The notes under the pieces were generated by a model. That model did no database searches, was not told the DNA's origin, and was given only the letters and a program-made list of their open reading frames with translations. 64,000 nt of DNA, from NCBI RefSeq assembly GCF_002288925.2, contig NW_022098037.1, positions 5,450,632 through 5,514,631 of the forward strand, given 5' to 3'. Source of the DNA: Delphinapterus leucas (taxonomy: Eukaryota; Chordata; Mammalia; Artiodactyla; Monodontidae). Position numbers and translations under genes: made by a program. Shown piece by piece: positions 1 to 36,146 of this stretch. Position 1 is the first letter of the stretch, and every line of letters starts with the position of its first letter.

Positions 1-1045
1 CCCACTAGGTATCATCTCCTCCACAAGCCTAGCCTGATGCCCTCAAACTAGGTCAGGTAATCCTCCTCCTCTAGTCTTCTATAACCTCCTCTGGCTTGAA
101 CATATCCCTCTTATATTTTATTATGATTGATTTATAAATGGTTGTCTCTCTCATACTTCAGTTATTTCACTGAATTAATTTATTCAACAACTATCTATTG
201 ATATCTATAACTACTAAGTGCCAGGTGCTTTTAACATGGAACATAAACTTATTGCAAGCAGGGGCATTATCTTATACATCTTGTATTTTGCGGTGCTTAT
301 ACAAAGTCTGGCACAGAGTAGATCTTCAAAATGTTTAGTGAATAATTGAATGGATGGATGGATGAATATTTGATATCAGGAACATTTTAAATCAAGACAT
401 GAATTTCAAATAATCAATTCAAGCATGCAGAAAAGAGCATACAACACAAAACACAGAGGAAATTAAAAAATTCAATTAAGTTGTATACTGATAATCATCT
501 GACAATTTTACTGAATAAGGGATAAACTTCAAGAAGAGACGAGAGTTAAGCTATTTAGGGAAAAATATTATCAGATAACTCTTCACTTCCCAAGTGCTTA
601 TAGCACACGGCACAATGCAAAGCACTTATATTCATTATCTCCCTTTAAAGCATATTGTTGAATAAATGTTGGATGGAAATAAATGTTAAAATGCCTACAA
701 TTCCTCCATTTTCCTCAAAGCCAAAACTAATGAAAAATTGAATGTGAAAAGCTAATATAGTATGGCAGCCAAATGAAGTTTATCTTGAAATTAGTCAGAT
801 GAGATCTAATTAATCTAAAAAGATTCCAGATGTTAGGTTCTGAATACTTTGTTAGTATCTGTTTAACAGCATCAAACAGACAGGCTGCATGTGGCAACAG
901 ACCTGTGGCCATATGTCCTATGTTCAAAGAAGGGAATGGGAGGAAATGGCATCTATTAGCTGAGAAATTCCAAATAATCCTGGCAAATAAACATATGCCC
1001 TATTCTATGAATACTTTTCTAGAAATTAGTAATGCCTTAGAAAAC

Positions 1046-1255
1046 TTTTTTTTTTTTTTTTTTGCGGTACGCAGGCCTCTCACTGTTGTGGCCTCTCCCG
1101 TTGCGCAGCACAGGCTCCGGACGCGCAGGCTCAGCGTCCATGGCTCACGGGCCTAGCCGCTCCAAGGCATGTGCGATCTTCCCGGACGGGGGCACAAACC
1201 CGTGTGCCCTGCATCGGCAGGCGGACTTTCAACCACTGCACCACCAGGGAAGCCC
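1046..1255 (-). mobile_element. CHR-type SINE (short form)
   Basis: tRNA-derived SINE in reverse: T-run, then GCGGTACGCAGGCCTCTCAC and finally CACCACCAGGGAAGCCC. GAAAAC flanks both ends (1040-1045 and 1256-1261). Confidence 0.93.
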
Positions 1256-1587
1256 GAAAACTTTTTCTTTTTAAGGAAGAAATGTTACCTACATTTCTAG
1301 TTGGTCAAGTTACTTAATCTAAGTTTCAGTTCTTACCTATAGAATGGGGTAATAATAATGCCTACATAATAGGTTATTGTGTAGAATAATTTCATAAATG
1401 CATGTTAGTGCTCAGCACAGTCTGACACAGAGTAGGATTTAATATTAGTGTCAATTAATATTAAACATCATTAGTACTTAATATTTAAATAATACAATTT
1501 AAATATAGTATCTATGATTTATAACTATATTATTTTTAAAATTATGAAATTCACCGTATTCTCTCATTTTGTGTTTATTTTTTATAT

Positions 1588-1905
1588 ATAAATTTATTTA
1601 TTTATTTTTGGCTGAGTTGGATCTTTGTTGCTGCGTACGGGCTTTCTCTAGTTGCGGCGAGCAGGGGCTACTCTTCGTTGTGGTGCACGGGCTTCTCATT
1701 GCGGTGGCTTCTCGTTGCGGAGCACGGGCTCTAGGTACATGGCTTCAGTAGTCGCGGCTCGCGGGCTCTAGAGTGCAGGCTCAGTAGCTGCGGCGCATGG
1801 GCTTAGTTGCTCCATGGCATATGGGATCTTCGCGGGCCAGGGCTCAAACCCATGTCCCCTGCATTTGCAGGTGGATCCTTAACTACTGTGCCACCAGGGA
1901 AGCCT
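1588..1905 (-). mobile_element. CHR-type SINE (long form)
   Basis: Reverse long CHR element: AT-rich tail, TTTTTGGCTGAGTTGGATC, repeated GTAG-rich middle, end GCCACCAGGGAAGCCT. Confidence 0.92.
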
Positions 1906-2184
1906 CCAATGTTATATTATTAATATAAATACTAAATATTTAACAACTACAAGGTAGATACTATTATTCTCATTTTGGAGATGAGGAAGGTGAGGCACAA
2001 AGAAGTTAATTTGCCCAGGCAATTTGGCCCTAGCACCCAAAGTTATACCTATTACTTTATTTTGTCTCACATGACAATCTTAGGAAATTTGACTTTTAGA
2101 TATTTTATGGTTTAAAGAAATTAAAAAGTAAGGAATCAGATCAATTGCCAAAAGACATGGAGTAAAAAGAATCATGAAGCCTTT

Positions 2185-24684
<22,500 letters not shown>

Positions 24685-26089
24685 TCACCGGCAGCGCTCT
24701 CGGTTGGGCTCCTCAAGCAGCGAAAAGGAATGGGGAAGGACCCGCGCCCGGGGTAGGCCTCCCAAGGTCCCCGGGGCTGGCGACTGTTGCCTGGTGACGG
24801 GCCTGCCGGGTGCAGGTGGGGCCGGCGGGGCTCTGGGCGCCCGCGCGAAGCCGGGCTGGGGGAGCGGCGAGCTCCGGTGAGAGGATCTGGGAGGCCCGAG
24901 TCTCCCGAAGAGGCCTGGAAGCGACTGGAGACCCCGGGCTGGAGCCATCTGCTGGAGGGAGAGCCCCCGGCTCCGGCTCGGGAGCTCGGGTTTCCGTGGT
25001 GGAGATCTTGGTTCCCTTTTGGGAAATTGGACACTACTCTAGGACTGGGTGAGAACAAACAGCTCCCCTCGGTTCTGAGGTCCGCCTCTGATAACCTGGG
25101 TTACCATCTAGGGCCCTACCGCCCGGCGTCCTTTTCTGACAGTAGCTTTAGTTCTGGAATGGAAGGTTATTGTTTGTGAGGTGGGTGGGGCAGGTGTTTT
25201 GTTAAATACCCGCTCCGAGGCTCCTGCACTCCTGTTTTTCTAAGCGGGAGAGAAAGGATGGAAGAAGGTTGAGACCCATGAGGCTTGCAAAAACTTGGGA
25301 TCCGACTGAATACATACCTATGATCAGTTATGAAGGGGACCAGTATTGTCACGTCAACTCCCAAAACAGTCTTCCTGAGACTCCAGACTCAAGCGAGTTA
25401 AAAGCACTATGTCAGTAGTGACTTACAATTGTAAGTTGCAAACTAGTATTTTTGTAGATCAAAGTCAGGAATCATCTGAAAAATGAAATGAAATGAAAAT
25501 CATCTGAAAAAAATCATCATTTTTTTTTACAAATTGGATTCTATGAGTAAGAAGTTTTCTAAGTCGCATTCGCAAGCCTCTCCATTCTGGAAAATTAATA
25601 TAGTTTAAGGTTAATGCTCCAAACCAACCTGTCACTAAAACCGGTCATGTTCTGGTAACAGCTTGAAAGTCAGGTGATTGAAGCTTCCTTTTGGACTTTG
25701 CAGGCCTTTTTTCGTTTGGCTTCTTATTTTTTGGTTTAAATATTAAGTTTTAAAAAGTTTTAAAATTATCAGCTGAGTGTATAAATAGAATTCTTGAGAC
25801 ACTATTAAACTGTAGTCATAAAAGACACTTTTGGGGGACTCTAAAGGAACGGAACCTAAAGGAAGGACCTTCATTCTGTTCAGATCCACTTAACACACAT
25901 GCAGAAACCTTTTGTCTCTAAGATCCATAAACACCCAATAAAATAAATAGAAGCACATTGTACTTACATACACTGGAATATTTCTGTAAAAATCAACCCC
26001 ATACTTGGGAATAACTACTCATACTCACATGTTTGAAATTCATGACTTATCCCCCAAGAAAAAGAGGTCCTCCTACTGTTTGACTCAAG

Positions 26090-26780
26090 TGACTAGCTTC
26101 ATCATCCATCCCTTTCTATAGCAGTAGAGATTTGACAACTTCCTGTCTCTTCAGGCCTCATATCAGTCTCTCTTGAAGTCTCTTGATTTTGCCTCTTTGA
26201 ATATCTCTTGAGTCTGTATACTCCTGGTCTTCATACTAGTACTCTAGTTCCAGCCACCATCGTTTCTCGTTTGAAGTACTTATGGTCTCCTAATTAGGGT
26301 CTACCTGCATTTACTGTGGCTCCCTCTGTAGTTTTCCACACCAGACTGAGTGATTTTTTCAAAATGTAGATCTAATCACATTATCTCCATATTTGAAACT
26401 CTTCACTGTTTTTAAGCTCAACTAAAATCTTTAACAGGCTGTTTAGGTCCCTCTTAATTACCTTTGCGACCTCATCTCCACAGCACCTTCTGGCATTCTT
26501 TCCTCCTAGTCACTCTGTTCTTTCTGTTCTGCTTCAGGTATATGGCTTTTGATTATGATGCATCCTTTGCCTGGAAATGCTCTTCCTTTCCTTTTCATTC
26601 AGTTAATGCCTGCTCATCATTCAGCTCACGTCAGGGAAGACTTTCCTGATTACGATAGATTCCCCTAATTATATGTTCTCATGACACCATTGCAGAGTTG
26701 CCATGCTTATTAATACTTAATAAATTAATGAGATTGCCCTAATCTCCTGATACTGTGTAAGTGCTTAATAAATGTTTTTT
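26090..26780 (+). mobile_element. LINE-2 3' region
   Basis: The same order of motifs as the 8.8 kb copy: TTTGAAACTCTTCACTG, the GGCTGTTTAGGTCCCTC stretch, and TGCTTAATAAATGTTTTTT close to the 3' end. Confidence 0.65.
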
Positions 26781-27004
26781 AAATGAAAATTCATTGACTG
26801 CTTACTAAATGTGCCAGGAATTGTACTAAGCATTTTCTGTGTATCATCTTTAACCCTCACAACAGTCACTTGAGGAATGGGTGGCAATTCCCTCTTTAGA
26901 AAGATTGGAATTAGTGTTAGGGACTCTAGTTGGTGGTCATAGTGCTTGTATTAGAACTGGCATTTGAACCCAGGTTTTGTTGCCACTGAAGATTGTGTGC
27001 TTAA

Positions 27005-27210
27005 TTATATAATTCACTGTGCATCAGAATCACCTGGGGAACTGCTCAAAATATAAATGCCTTGACTGCACATTTATGGATTCTGATTCCAAAGGTTTGA
27101 GATAGTACATAGACATCTATATGTTTTAACAAGTTACCCAGTCATTTAGATGTTATTAGATGTTTTTAGATGTTCACCAGAGTTTGAAAATCATTGCTTT
27201 GGAGTTTGAA
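27005..27210 (-). mobile_element. MER20-like hAT element
   Basis: GTGCATCAGAATCACCTGGG, then GATTCTGATTCCAAAGGTTT and a closing AGAGTTTGAAAATCATTG: a diverged MER20-type element in reverse. Confidence 0.6.
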
Positions 27211-29002
27211 AACCATTGTTTTAGACAACACTTCAGTGCCTTATGAGTTTCAGTTTTCATGCATTGCACTATGCTGTGTTTCAGATTTTATATGCTCTTA
27301 AATCAAGGGCACTAGGGAAGTGCCCTTAATGACCATTTCGTCTAATTTCCTACCCAGTTATTCCTTTTCCCTCTTTCTCTGGCTAGAGGAGCTGAATAGT
27401 GAGACACTGCCACCCCAGTGCTACTTTTTTTTTTTTTTTTAATTTCAATAATTTCCAAGTATCTGGTTGACTTCCTGTAGTAAAAGCTACACTAAGTTCA
27501 TGGGCTGGAAGGGCCTTCTAAAGAGTTGGATGTAAGCTCTCCTCAAATTTTACTTATTGTTCAAATTAGTAGTTTGATATTTAAGTATATGTTGCCTTAT
27601 CACCTCTCATTCTGCTTTTAAAATCTTATTGTATACAAACTTAATGATAGAAACAATGTTTTACTTCTTGTTTCTCCTACTGCACCTTAGCATGGTGCTT
27701 TCCACCTCTTCTGTACCCAGTAGTTTGTTGAATGGATGTGTGCTTCACTGTACATTACTAAGTCTTCTTAGTTTTTTATGTTTGTTTCTTAAATCACGTG
27801 TGTCCCCTGAAGTAATCTGTTCTAGCTCAACTGATAATAATTAGATACCTTCTGTAGTTGTAAAGAGAATGATTGTATTGAGCTGGTACAATCTTTGTTT
27901 CCTGAGTAAAATTGAACATGGTTTCTGTATAGGCCAAATAATGTTTTTAACCATTTTTTAAAAACTGTATCTTTTAAAAACTTTTAGTAATCTGTAAGCC
28001 CCCCTACAAGAAAAAAAACACATATTTCAAAGGTATATCTCAGGATCATCTTAGATATAAACAGATAAGCGCTGCATATAGGAGTATAGGTACAAAATTT
28101 TTACCAAGTTTTACGAAGCATTTTGTCAAAATTATTTGTCATGTTAATGTAATTCTTATTTCAAATTATAAAATTTTATGAGTATTTGTACAAGTGACTA
28201 TATAAGTGGTATTTTAAAATTCTCAGACCCTTGTACCTCTTAAGGACTAAAACTATTTTGAATTCATTTGTATTTTTTTGTGTTGTTTTTTGTAGTCAGT
28301 GTGTATTATTTTGTACTTATTGAAAGTCTAGTCTCTGTAACTAACAGTTACTAAACATAATTTCATTATCAGGTGTAATTACAATAACCTTTTTATTTGC
28401 ATTACAGTGTTTCCAACAAAAAATCAAGCTAATTCTACTTATTGTTCAAATTACTAATCAAATTACTAAAAAAAGAATATTTTATTCTTGGGGAAGTAGA
28501 AAAAGGGACTTTGGGAGTTTTGCTACTTGAAAATTCACAAAGTTTTATTTTATCCTGCTATATCTAGAGTTTATGAGTAGGCAGAACTGAAAGAATTGCC
28601 AGTTCCTTTCAGCCACCTGCCATCAGGTGCCGAATACCCAACTCACCTTATGCCAGGTGCATGTAAAATCTAGTATGAACAGATTCATCTACTGGTTTTA
28701 GTAAAAGCCAAGTGATGGCTGAATCAGATGGTAGGGAGATATAATCTTGGGATCATACTGAAGCTGCCCCAAGTCTTATTTTGGCTGGCATTTACAAGGG
28801 GAATATTGAATTTCAAGTGAATTCTACTAAATGGTGTACAAAGGTCAGTCACTTATACGAATAAATATTTCTATCACTTATAATTTTGTCTTAGAGAAAT
28901 AAGACTTCTTTATTCATTTATCAAGTGAAATTTGAAAAGCTATCATTTTAAGAAAATATATTTGATCTCTAGGTTTCTTACATGTCAAAGAGCTATTGCC
29001 AG

Positions 29003-29208
29003 GCTTCCCTGGTGGCGCAGTGGTTGAGAGTCCGCCTGCCGATGCAGGGGACACGGGTTCGTGCCCCAGTCTGGGAAGATCCCACATGCTGCGGAGCGGC
29101 TGGGCCCGTGAGCCATGGCCGCTGAGCCTGTGCGTCCGGAGCCTGTGCTCCACAACGGGAGAGGCCACAACAGTGAGAGGCCCGTATACTGGGGAAAAAA
29201 AAAAAAAA
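29003..29208 (+). mobile_element. CHR-type SINE (short form), 12-bp TSD
   Basis: GCTTCCCTGGTGGCGCAGTG to the A-tail. AGCTATTGCCAG repeats exactly at 28991-29002 and 29209-29220. Confidence 0.94.
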
Positions 29209-30149
29209 AGCTATTGCCAGTAATTCAAAATCTCATTTAAGCTCAGATCTTATTTCATAAACTCATTCATTTCATTTTGTCCTTAGCCTTCTGTTACTCT
29301 CATGATATACTTTTTCTTTTTTTTTTCTCCCCTTCATTCGTCAAAGTAGCCTTCTGTTAGTCTCGTGATATACATATTCTTTTTTGGTCTCCTTGGGTAA
29401 CCTTTTTCAAGCCCGTAGTCTTAACTACTATACTGCTTTAAGCTCATGGTGCCCACATTTTTATTTTCAGCTGAGACATTTTTTTCTAAGGTTTTGGCCT
29501 GCATATCTAAAAGCCTCCTAGCTATATATGCATATTAATGTCATTCAGGCAACTCAACTTTAACATGTCCAAAATTGAGGTTTTCCTCCCACAAAACAAG
29601 CAATTGTCTCCTGTAGCCTTGCCTTGGTAAATGGCTTCATCCTCCGCCTAGACTCTGAAATGAGAGACTTGATTGGGATTCCTAGTTTTGTCCCTTTCCA
29701 TTATCTAATTATCTAGTGGGTCACCAAGTTCTCTTAGTTCTAACTTTTCTTAATTTTTCCTTTCCTCTCCTTCTTTACTGCTATTTCCTTAATTCAGCAA
29801 CCTCTCCCTCTCAAAGTTTGTTTAAAATTTGATATATGATACATTTAAATGCATAATGAAGTTTAATATGTAATTATAAAATAAATATCCATGTAACCAA
29901 CACCTTTAAAACACCCTCTCCACCTATTGTCTCTTTCCTATCTTCTCTATCCCTATTTCCAAGTGTCCTTTCCTTTGTTTTGTTTTTTTTTTGTTTTTTG
30001 GCCTATATACGTTCTGAGTTATGTATGTATGAAATTCCTGAAGTACAAATTGACAGTGTCTTCAGTCTTGTCATATTCCTTACTTCCACCCCTAGTATAT
30101 CTTTCACTTTGCATGATGGAGTGATTAATCATTTTACTCAGGCCTGAAA

Positions 30150-30590
30150 CCTGTCTGTGGCTTATCATAGCTTGGTTTCTTACTACGTAATGCCCTTGGT
30201 AACCTGGCTTTTCTAAGTCTCCTTTGCCACATACTTCTCTCTTTTCCTCCAGTTTTTATCTGAACTGCTAGTTTTTACTCCTACACTTGTCCCATTCTCT
30301 CTCTATTTAGTTCACTCCTCCTCCCCTTTAAAGACGTGTATGATTTTGCTGTTTGGGGGAAGCTTTCTTCTGTCTGTTCCTCTTCTTTTTGTTCCTGTAG
30401 CATCTGTGTATGTGTATTCTGTAGCATTTTATTACTGTAGGATAATAATGCTGTGGTTGGTTTACTTCTCTGTCTCTTACCTTTGATGGTAAGCTCTTTA
30501 TGGCTTATTTTTCCTTTACTTCTTTCTTCCCCAGTTTCTTATGTGGTATCAGGTACATAGTGGGTGCTCAATAAATATTAAATAATTCAC
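30150..30590 (+). mobile_element. LINE-2 3' region
   Basis: CTGTGGCTTATCATAG, then TGGTAAGCTCTTTATGGC, then TGGTGCTCAATAAATATTA-type ending: an L2-like tail, diverged. Confidence 0.6.
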
Positions 30591-32254
30591 TGGATTAATT
30601 TCCATGTCTATTTCTACCTTGTGTACACCAGTGTTGACTCTGGGTGATGGATAGGCATCTCAAATTTGACTATTAACTCTGAAAATATCCTTTGTTTTCA
30701 TACTGAACTATTTCTAGTTTTCAAATCACATCATGTATAGTCTTCCCTCCATGTCTTGGCACATAGTAATCCTTCTTTCTGGAAGCTCCTTCCCTTTTCT
30801 CCTACCTGAAAAACACTTTTTTTTTAAATTGGAGTATAATTGATTTACAAAAAAACCCTTCATTTTTGAGCCAATCTTCATGTTCCCAAAGCATGGTACA
30901 TTCATACCTCTAGTTAATTGCTATAAATCTTTGCAGGTCTGAGTCTGCTACTGGACTGATCCCTAAATATCAGACATGTTTCCATTTACATCTATATTTC
31001 CAGTGTATGGCAAGTGCATGGCATGTAACACGTAGCTACTCAGGCAGAGTTAGAGGAAAGTATATGTAGATTTTTAAATAGCGTTTTAACGTCTCTTCCA
31101 CCTCCCCATCAAAATCAGCAGCAGATGTTCATAGAGAACAACTTGGCATGGCAATGAATGTTTTCATGATGCCAGTAGCAACATTTTCTAACTGCTTACA
31201 GAAATGCAGCATTAAATTAAAAAAGGAAAGTGAATTTTTATTTCTATTTACAGATAGTTCAAATCTTTAATAGAAAGTAAATTATATGAATATAATGTAA
31301 CTAACTGAGAAAATAGGACACAAACTAGTGCTGCCTTAGCCCAGTGGCCTTCCAAATATTTTTGCTTGTGTATTCTCTAAATAATTTTGTAAGATGTTGT
31401 ACTTCTTTTTGTGTTTTAAGTTGATGGCATCTGAATTTTTTTGTCAAGGGCTAGATAATTACAAAGTATCTGATTTCTAGATTGTGGTGTATTATGATTA
31501 TGTTTTACTTTTATCAAAACCTTGGAGTTTTTGCTTATTAATTGAAATAAATAAACTTGTTCCTATACAGCCCTGTGACGACTATCTTGTTTCTTAATTG
31601 TAATTCTGTGACAGATAAGTCATGGGGTTTTGCTGTTAAGAAATAAAGCACAACCCTCTTCAGAATTTCTTACCAAACTTCTTTTTGCTTTACTCTTAAG
31701 AGACTTTCAGGATTAATGTATTCTCAGATTGCATTTTCCCTTTTGAGATTTTTATACCCAGGGAAATACCCTATAACAAGACTGGGATGGCTGAGAAAAA
31801 TATTTTACTTTGTTCAAGTGGGAGAAAACTGTGAAAAAAGAGTTGGTTAAGGAAAATTTTGCAGGACACAGACTTGTTCTTAGGTATATCAATTTTTGGA
31901 AAGAATACACATGGCAGGTGAAGGTTTGAAGAGTGATAGGACTTTAAACCTCTTTCTGGGCCATGGACCCTTAAACAATCTAGTGGACCTGTTCTCAGAA
32001 TAACATTTTAACAGCTTGTCAGTTTCTTTCTACAGAAGCCTCTGGGATTCTGATTGGACTGCATTGAGTCTATAGATTGATGCGGAAAATCGACACCTTA
32101 ACAATATTGAGTCTTTCATTTCCTGTACAAGTTTTTAAGTCATCTTCAATTTTTCGCAGAAATTTTTGTTATTTTCATTGTACAAGTCTTTGTGTCTTGT
32201 CAAATTTATCCATAGATACTTCACATCCTTGAAATGGTATTTTTTTAATTTGCT

Positions 32255-33111
32255 GTGTTTATTGTGTTTGTTTGCATCAATATTTGTCCTTTACATTTTT
32301 TACTTTATTTGCAAATTTTTTCTAGTTCCTTAATTTTTTTTTTTTAAGCGGCATTTTTTTTTTCTTCTCTAGTTGCAGTGCGTGGGCTTCTCACTGTGGT
32401 GGCTTCTCTTGTTGTGGAGCACGGGCTCTAGGCATGTGGGCTTCAGTAGTAGCAGCACGCAGGCTCAGTAGTTGCGGCACGTGGGCCCCAGAGCATGCGG
32501 GCTTCAGTAGTTGCAGCGCATGGGCTCAGTAGTTGCGGTGCACGGACTCCAGAGCACAGGCTCAGTAGTTGTGGTGCTCAGGCTTAGTTGCTCTGTGGCA
32601 TGTGGGATCTTCCTGGACCAGGGATTGAACCCATGTCCCCTGCATTGGTAGGCGGATTCCTAACCACTGTGCCACCAGGGAAGTCCCTGTGTGCATCCTT
32701 TAAGAGTGAAGTCTCTGTTTCCCTCAGTCCTGTGGAGCTTCTGCAGTTGAGCCCTGCTCGCCTTCAAAGCCAGATGCCCTGGGGGCTTCTCTTCCCAGTG
32801 CCAGAGCCCTGGGTTGGGGAGCTGATGTGGGACTCAGAACTCTCACTCCTGTGGGAGAACCTTGGTAATATAATTTTTCTCCAGGTTGTGGGTCGCTCCC
32901 CCAGGGTGGTATGAGATTTGATTATGTCGTGAGTCTGCTCCTCTTACCAGTCTCATGGTTCTGTCTTTATGTCTTTAGTTGTAGAGGATCTTTTTGGGTA
33001 GGTTTCAGTCTTTTTCAACAATGGTTGTGCGGATTGTTGTGATTTTGGTGTGCTCAAGAGAGGAGGTAAGCTTAGGTTCCTTCTACTCCACCATCTTGGC
33101 TGCTCCTCCCT
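32255..33111 (-). mobile_element. nested insertion: L1 5'-UTR fragment plus CHR SINE inside older L1
   Basis: On the minus strand the right end begins GGAGCAGCCAAGATGGTGGA, the start of a cetartiodactyl L1 5' UTR, which runs down to about 32690. A SINE (32351-32687) and AT-rich sequence follow. Similar sequence on both sides (CTTGAAATGGTATTTTT near 32232 and CTTCAAAATGGTATTTTT near 33113) suggests a diverged target-site duplication. Older L1 ORF2 sequence continues on either side. Confidence 0.6.
32351..32687 (-). mobile_element. CHR-type SINE (long form), inside the nested L1 insertion
   Basis: Reverse long CHR body (CTAGTTGCAGTGCGTGGGCT) ending GCCACCAGGGAAGTCCC. The AT-rich tail side is disrupted. 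Confidence 0.88.
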
Positions 33112-33984
33112 TCAAAATGGTATTTTTGAAATTTCAGTGTTTAGTTGTCTGTTTCTAGAATATAAGAATAGTCTTTTAAAAAAAAAGTATTGTTTTTGTA
33201 TTCTGCCATCATGCTAAACTCACATATTAATTCCAGTAGCTTTCTTGTGGATTACTTATGACTTTCTCTGTACATGATCATGTTGTTGAGAATAAAGAAT
33301 TTTACTTCTTCCTCCCAGTATGAATGTCTTTTATTTTGTTTTCTTTTTTGCTTTGGCTAGGACCTCCATTAGAATACTGAATAGAAGTGGTAAAAGTAGA
33401 TATCCTTACTTTGTTCCCTAATTTAGGGAGAAAGTGATTAATCTCTTATCTTTAAACGTGATATTAGCTATAGGTATTCAAAGGTGCCATTTATCAGGTT
33501 GAGGAAGTTCCTTTCTGTTCTTAGTTTGCTGAGAGTTTTTATTGTGAATGAGTATTGAATTTTTATCAAAAAATTTGTTCTGCCTTTACTGAGATGATCA
33601 TATATTTTCTATTACCCATTATTCAGTTAATATGGTGAATGACGTGGATTTGTTTTTGAGTGTTAAATCAATGCATTCCTGAGATAAATTCCACTTGGTT
33701 GTGGGGTTGGATTTGTTGGATGTTCTAATGTTTTGTTAAGGATTTTTACCTGTTGATGATGTATATTGATATGAAGTTTTCTTGTGTCATTATTTGGTGT
33801 TGGTATCAGGGTGATACTGACTATAGAACATCAAAGTGTTCTATTGTCTTCTATTTTCTGGAAGAGCTTATATGGATCTGGAATTATTTCTTCCTTAAAT
33901 GTTTGATAATATTCAGCAGTGAACCCCTCCGAGCCTGGAGTTTTCCTTGTGGTGAGAGTTGCAGTTATGAATTGCATTTCTTTT

Positions 33985-34198
33985 TTTCTTTTTTCTTTTT
34001 TTTTTTGCGGTACACAGGCCTCTCACTGCCACGGCCTCTCCTGCCGCAGAGCACAGGCTCCAGATGCGCAGGCCTAGCGGCCACGGCTCACAGGCCCAGC
34101 CGCTCCGCAGCATGCGGGATCCTCCGGGACCGGGGCATGAACCCGCGTCCCCTGCATCGGCAGGCGGACTCTCAAGCACTGTGCCACCAGGGAAGCCC
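33985..34198 (-). mobile_element. CHR-type SINE (short form), 12-bp TSD
   Basis: GCGGTACACAGGCCTCTCAC to GCCACCAGGGAAGCCC. TGCATTTCTTTT is at 33973-33984 and 34199-34210. Confidence 0.94.
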
Positions 34199-34559
34199 TG
34201 CATTTCTTTTAAATAGGATTATTCTGACTTTCTCTTCAGTTATGGTAGTTGTACCTTCCAAGGAATTTTTTCACTTTATCCAAGTTGTTGAATTAATTGG
34301 CTGGCATAAGATCATCCATAATATGATATCTGATTTGTTTAGAATCTTTAGGCTCTATATAGGATTAGCATCCGTAGGATTTCTTCTGTTTCTGATATTG
34401 GTCATTTTGTGTTTTTAAAAGTTTTCTTAATGTAGCTAGAGGTTTATCTTTAAAAAAAAAGAAAGAGTGTGGCTTCATTGATTTTTCTTTTTCATTTTTC
34501 TATTTAATAGAGTATTAAATTACATTAAATTCAGTCGTTCCATTGATTTCTACTCTTTT

Positions 34560-34898
34560 TTTTTTAATAGATTTATTTATTTTTGGCTGCGTTTGGTCTT
34601 CATTACTGCACGTGGGCTTTCTCTAGTTGTGGCAGCCAGGGCTACTCTTCATTGCTGTGTGCAGGCCTCTCATTGCAGTGGCTTCTCTTTGTTGCAGGCT
34701 CTAGGCGAGCGGGCTTCAGTAGTTGTGGCACACGGGCTTCAGTAGTTGTGGCTCGCAGGCTCTAGAGCGCAGGCTCAGTAGTTGTGGCGCACAGGCTCAG
34801 TTGCTCCGTGGCATGTGGGATCCTCCTGGACCAGGGCTCAAACCTGTGTCCCCCGCATTGGCAGGTGGATTCTTAACCACTGCGCCACCAGGGAAACC
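34560..34898 (-). mobile_element. CHR-type SINE (long form), about 15-bp TSD
   Basis: TTTTTGGCTGCGTTTGGTC to GCCACCAGGGAAACC. TGATTTCTACTCTTT flanks it from 34544 and from 34899. Confidence 0.94.
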
Positions 34899-35570
34899 TG
34901 ATTTCTACTCTTTATTTCCTGCTTTCTACTTATTTTGAGTATAATGTTCTCTTTTTTTCCTAGCTTCCTAAGATAGAAGCTTATACCATTGATTTTGGTT
35001 TTTATTTTTTTTAATAAACATTTAAAGGTATAAATTTCCTATGGGGCACTGCTTTGCCTACATACCACAGATTTTTCGTTTTCATTCACTTCAAAATATT
35101 TAAAAATTTTCTCTGTGATTTCTTTTTTAGCCCTTGGGTATTTAGAAGTATTGTTTAATTTCCAGATATTTGCATTTTTCTAGATATTTATCTATCACTG
35201 ACTTCTAGCTTAATTTCATTGTGGTCAATGAACTTATTTTGTATTTTTTCAGTAGGTTTAAGTATTTTGAGACTTGTTTTATGGCCCAGCATATAGTCTA
35301 TCTTAGTGAATATTCCATGTACATATGAAAACAAAACGCATTCTGCTTTTGTAGAGTGGAGTCTTTTAGGTCAGGTTATTTGTTAGTGTTGTTCAAGTCT
35401 TCTACGTCCTTATTGATTTTCTGTCTACTTGATCTATCTGTCCATTTGCTACTGAGAAAGGACCCATGAAGTCTCCAGCTACACTTGTGGATTTGTCTAT
35501 TTCTTCTTTCAGTTATGTCAGTTTTTGCTGCATTTATTTTGAAACTCTCTTATTTAGTGTGTACACTAAA

Positions 35571-35624
35571 TAGGATTGTTATGTCTTCTTGAGAGTTTAG
35601 GATTGTTATGTCTTCTTGAGAGTT
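35571..35624 (+). repeat. 27-bp perfect tandem duplication
   Basis: The unit beginning TAGGATTGTTATG occurs at 35571-35597 and 35598-35624 with no difference. An inverted repeat (TATTTAGTGT, GT, ACACTAAATA; 35551-35572) touches its left edge. Confidence 0.93.
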
Positions 35625-36146
35625 GACAACTCTGTCATTATGAAGTGTCCCTCTTTGTCTTGAAGCCTGTTCTACCTGTTATTAATATAGCCACTCTAGC
35701 TTGTATATTTTCACATTTTTTTAGTTTTAAATCATTTTGTAAAGTGTGTTTAAAGTGGGTTTCTTATAAACAGCGTATGGTTGGGTCTTGCTTTTCTAAT
35801 CTAGTTTGATAGTCTCAGCCATTTAACTGGAATTTTAAATCATTTACATTTAATGTAATTATTTATATGGTTGGATTCAAACTTATTATTTGCTATTTAT
35901 TTTCTGTTTTTCACATTTGTTCTTTGTTCCTTTCTTTTCCTACTTTTTTTTATTAATTCAGTTTACTTTAGGATTGCATTTTATTTCCATTGTTAGCTTT
36001 TTAGCTTTGTCTCTTTATTATTTTAGTTATTACTCTAGGGTTTATAATATGTCTTTAATATGCCACAGTCTACCTTCAAATGATGTTATACTACCTCACA
36101 TATAAGAATATTTCAAAAATATACTTCCATTTCCCCCTCTCTCTTT

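Larger units (their letters stand above)
1..2184. other. 3' flank of DEPDC4
   Basis: I see no gene here. It holds an L2-like 3' tail around 290-365 ending in a short TGGA repeat, two CHR SINEs (1046-1255 and 1588-1905) and a MIR-like stretch at about 1935-2045. In human the next gene on this side is ACTR6, but none of its exons is recognisable here. Confidence 0.5.
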
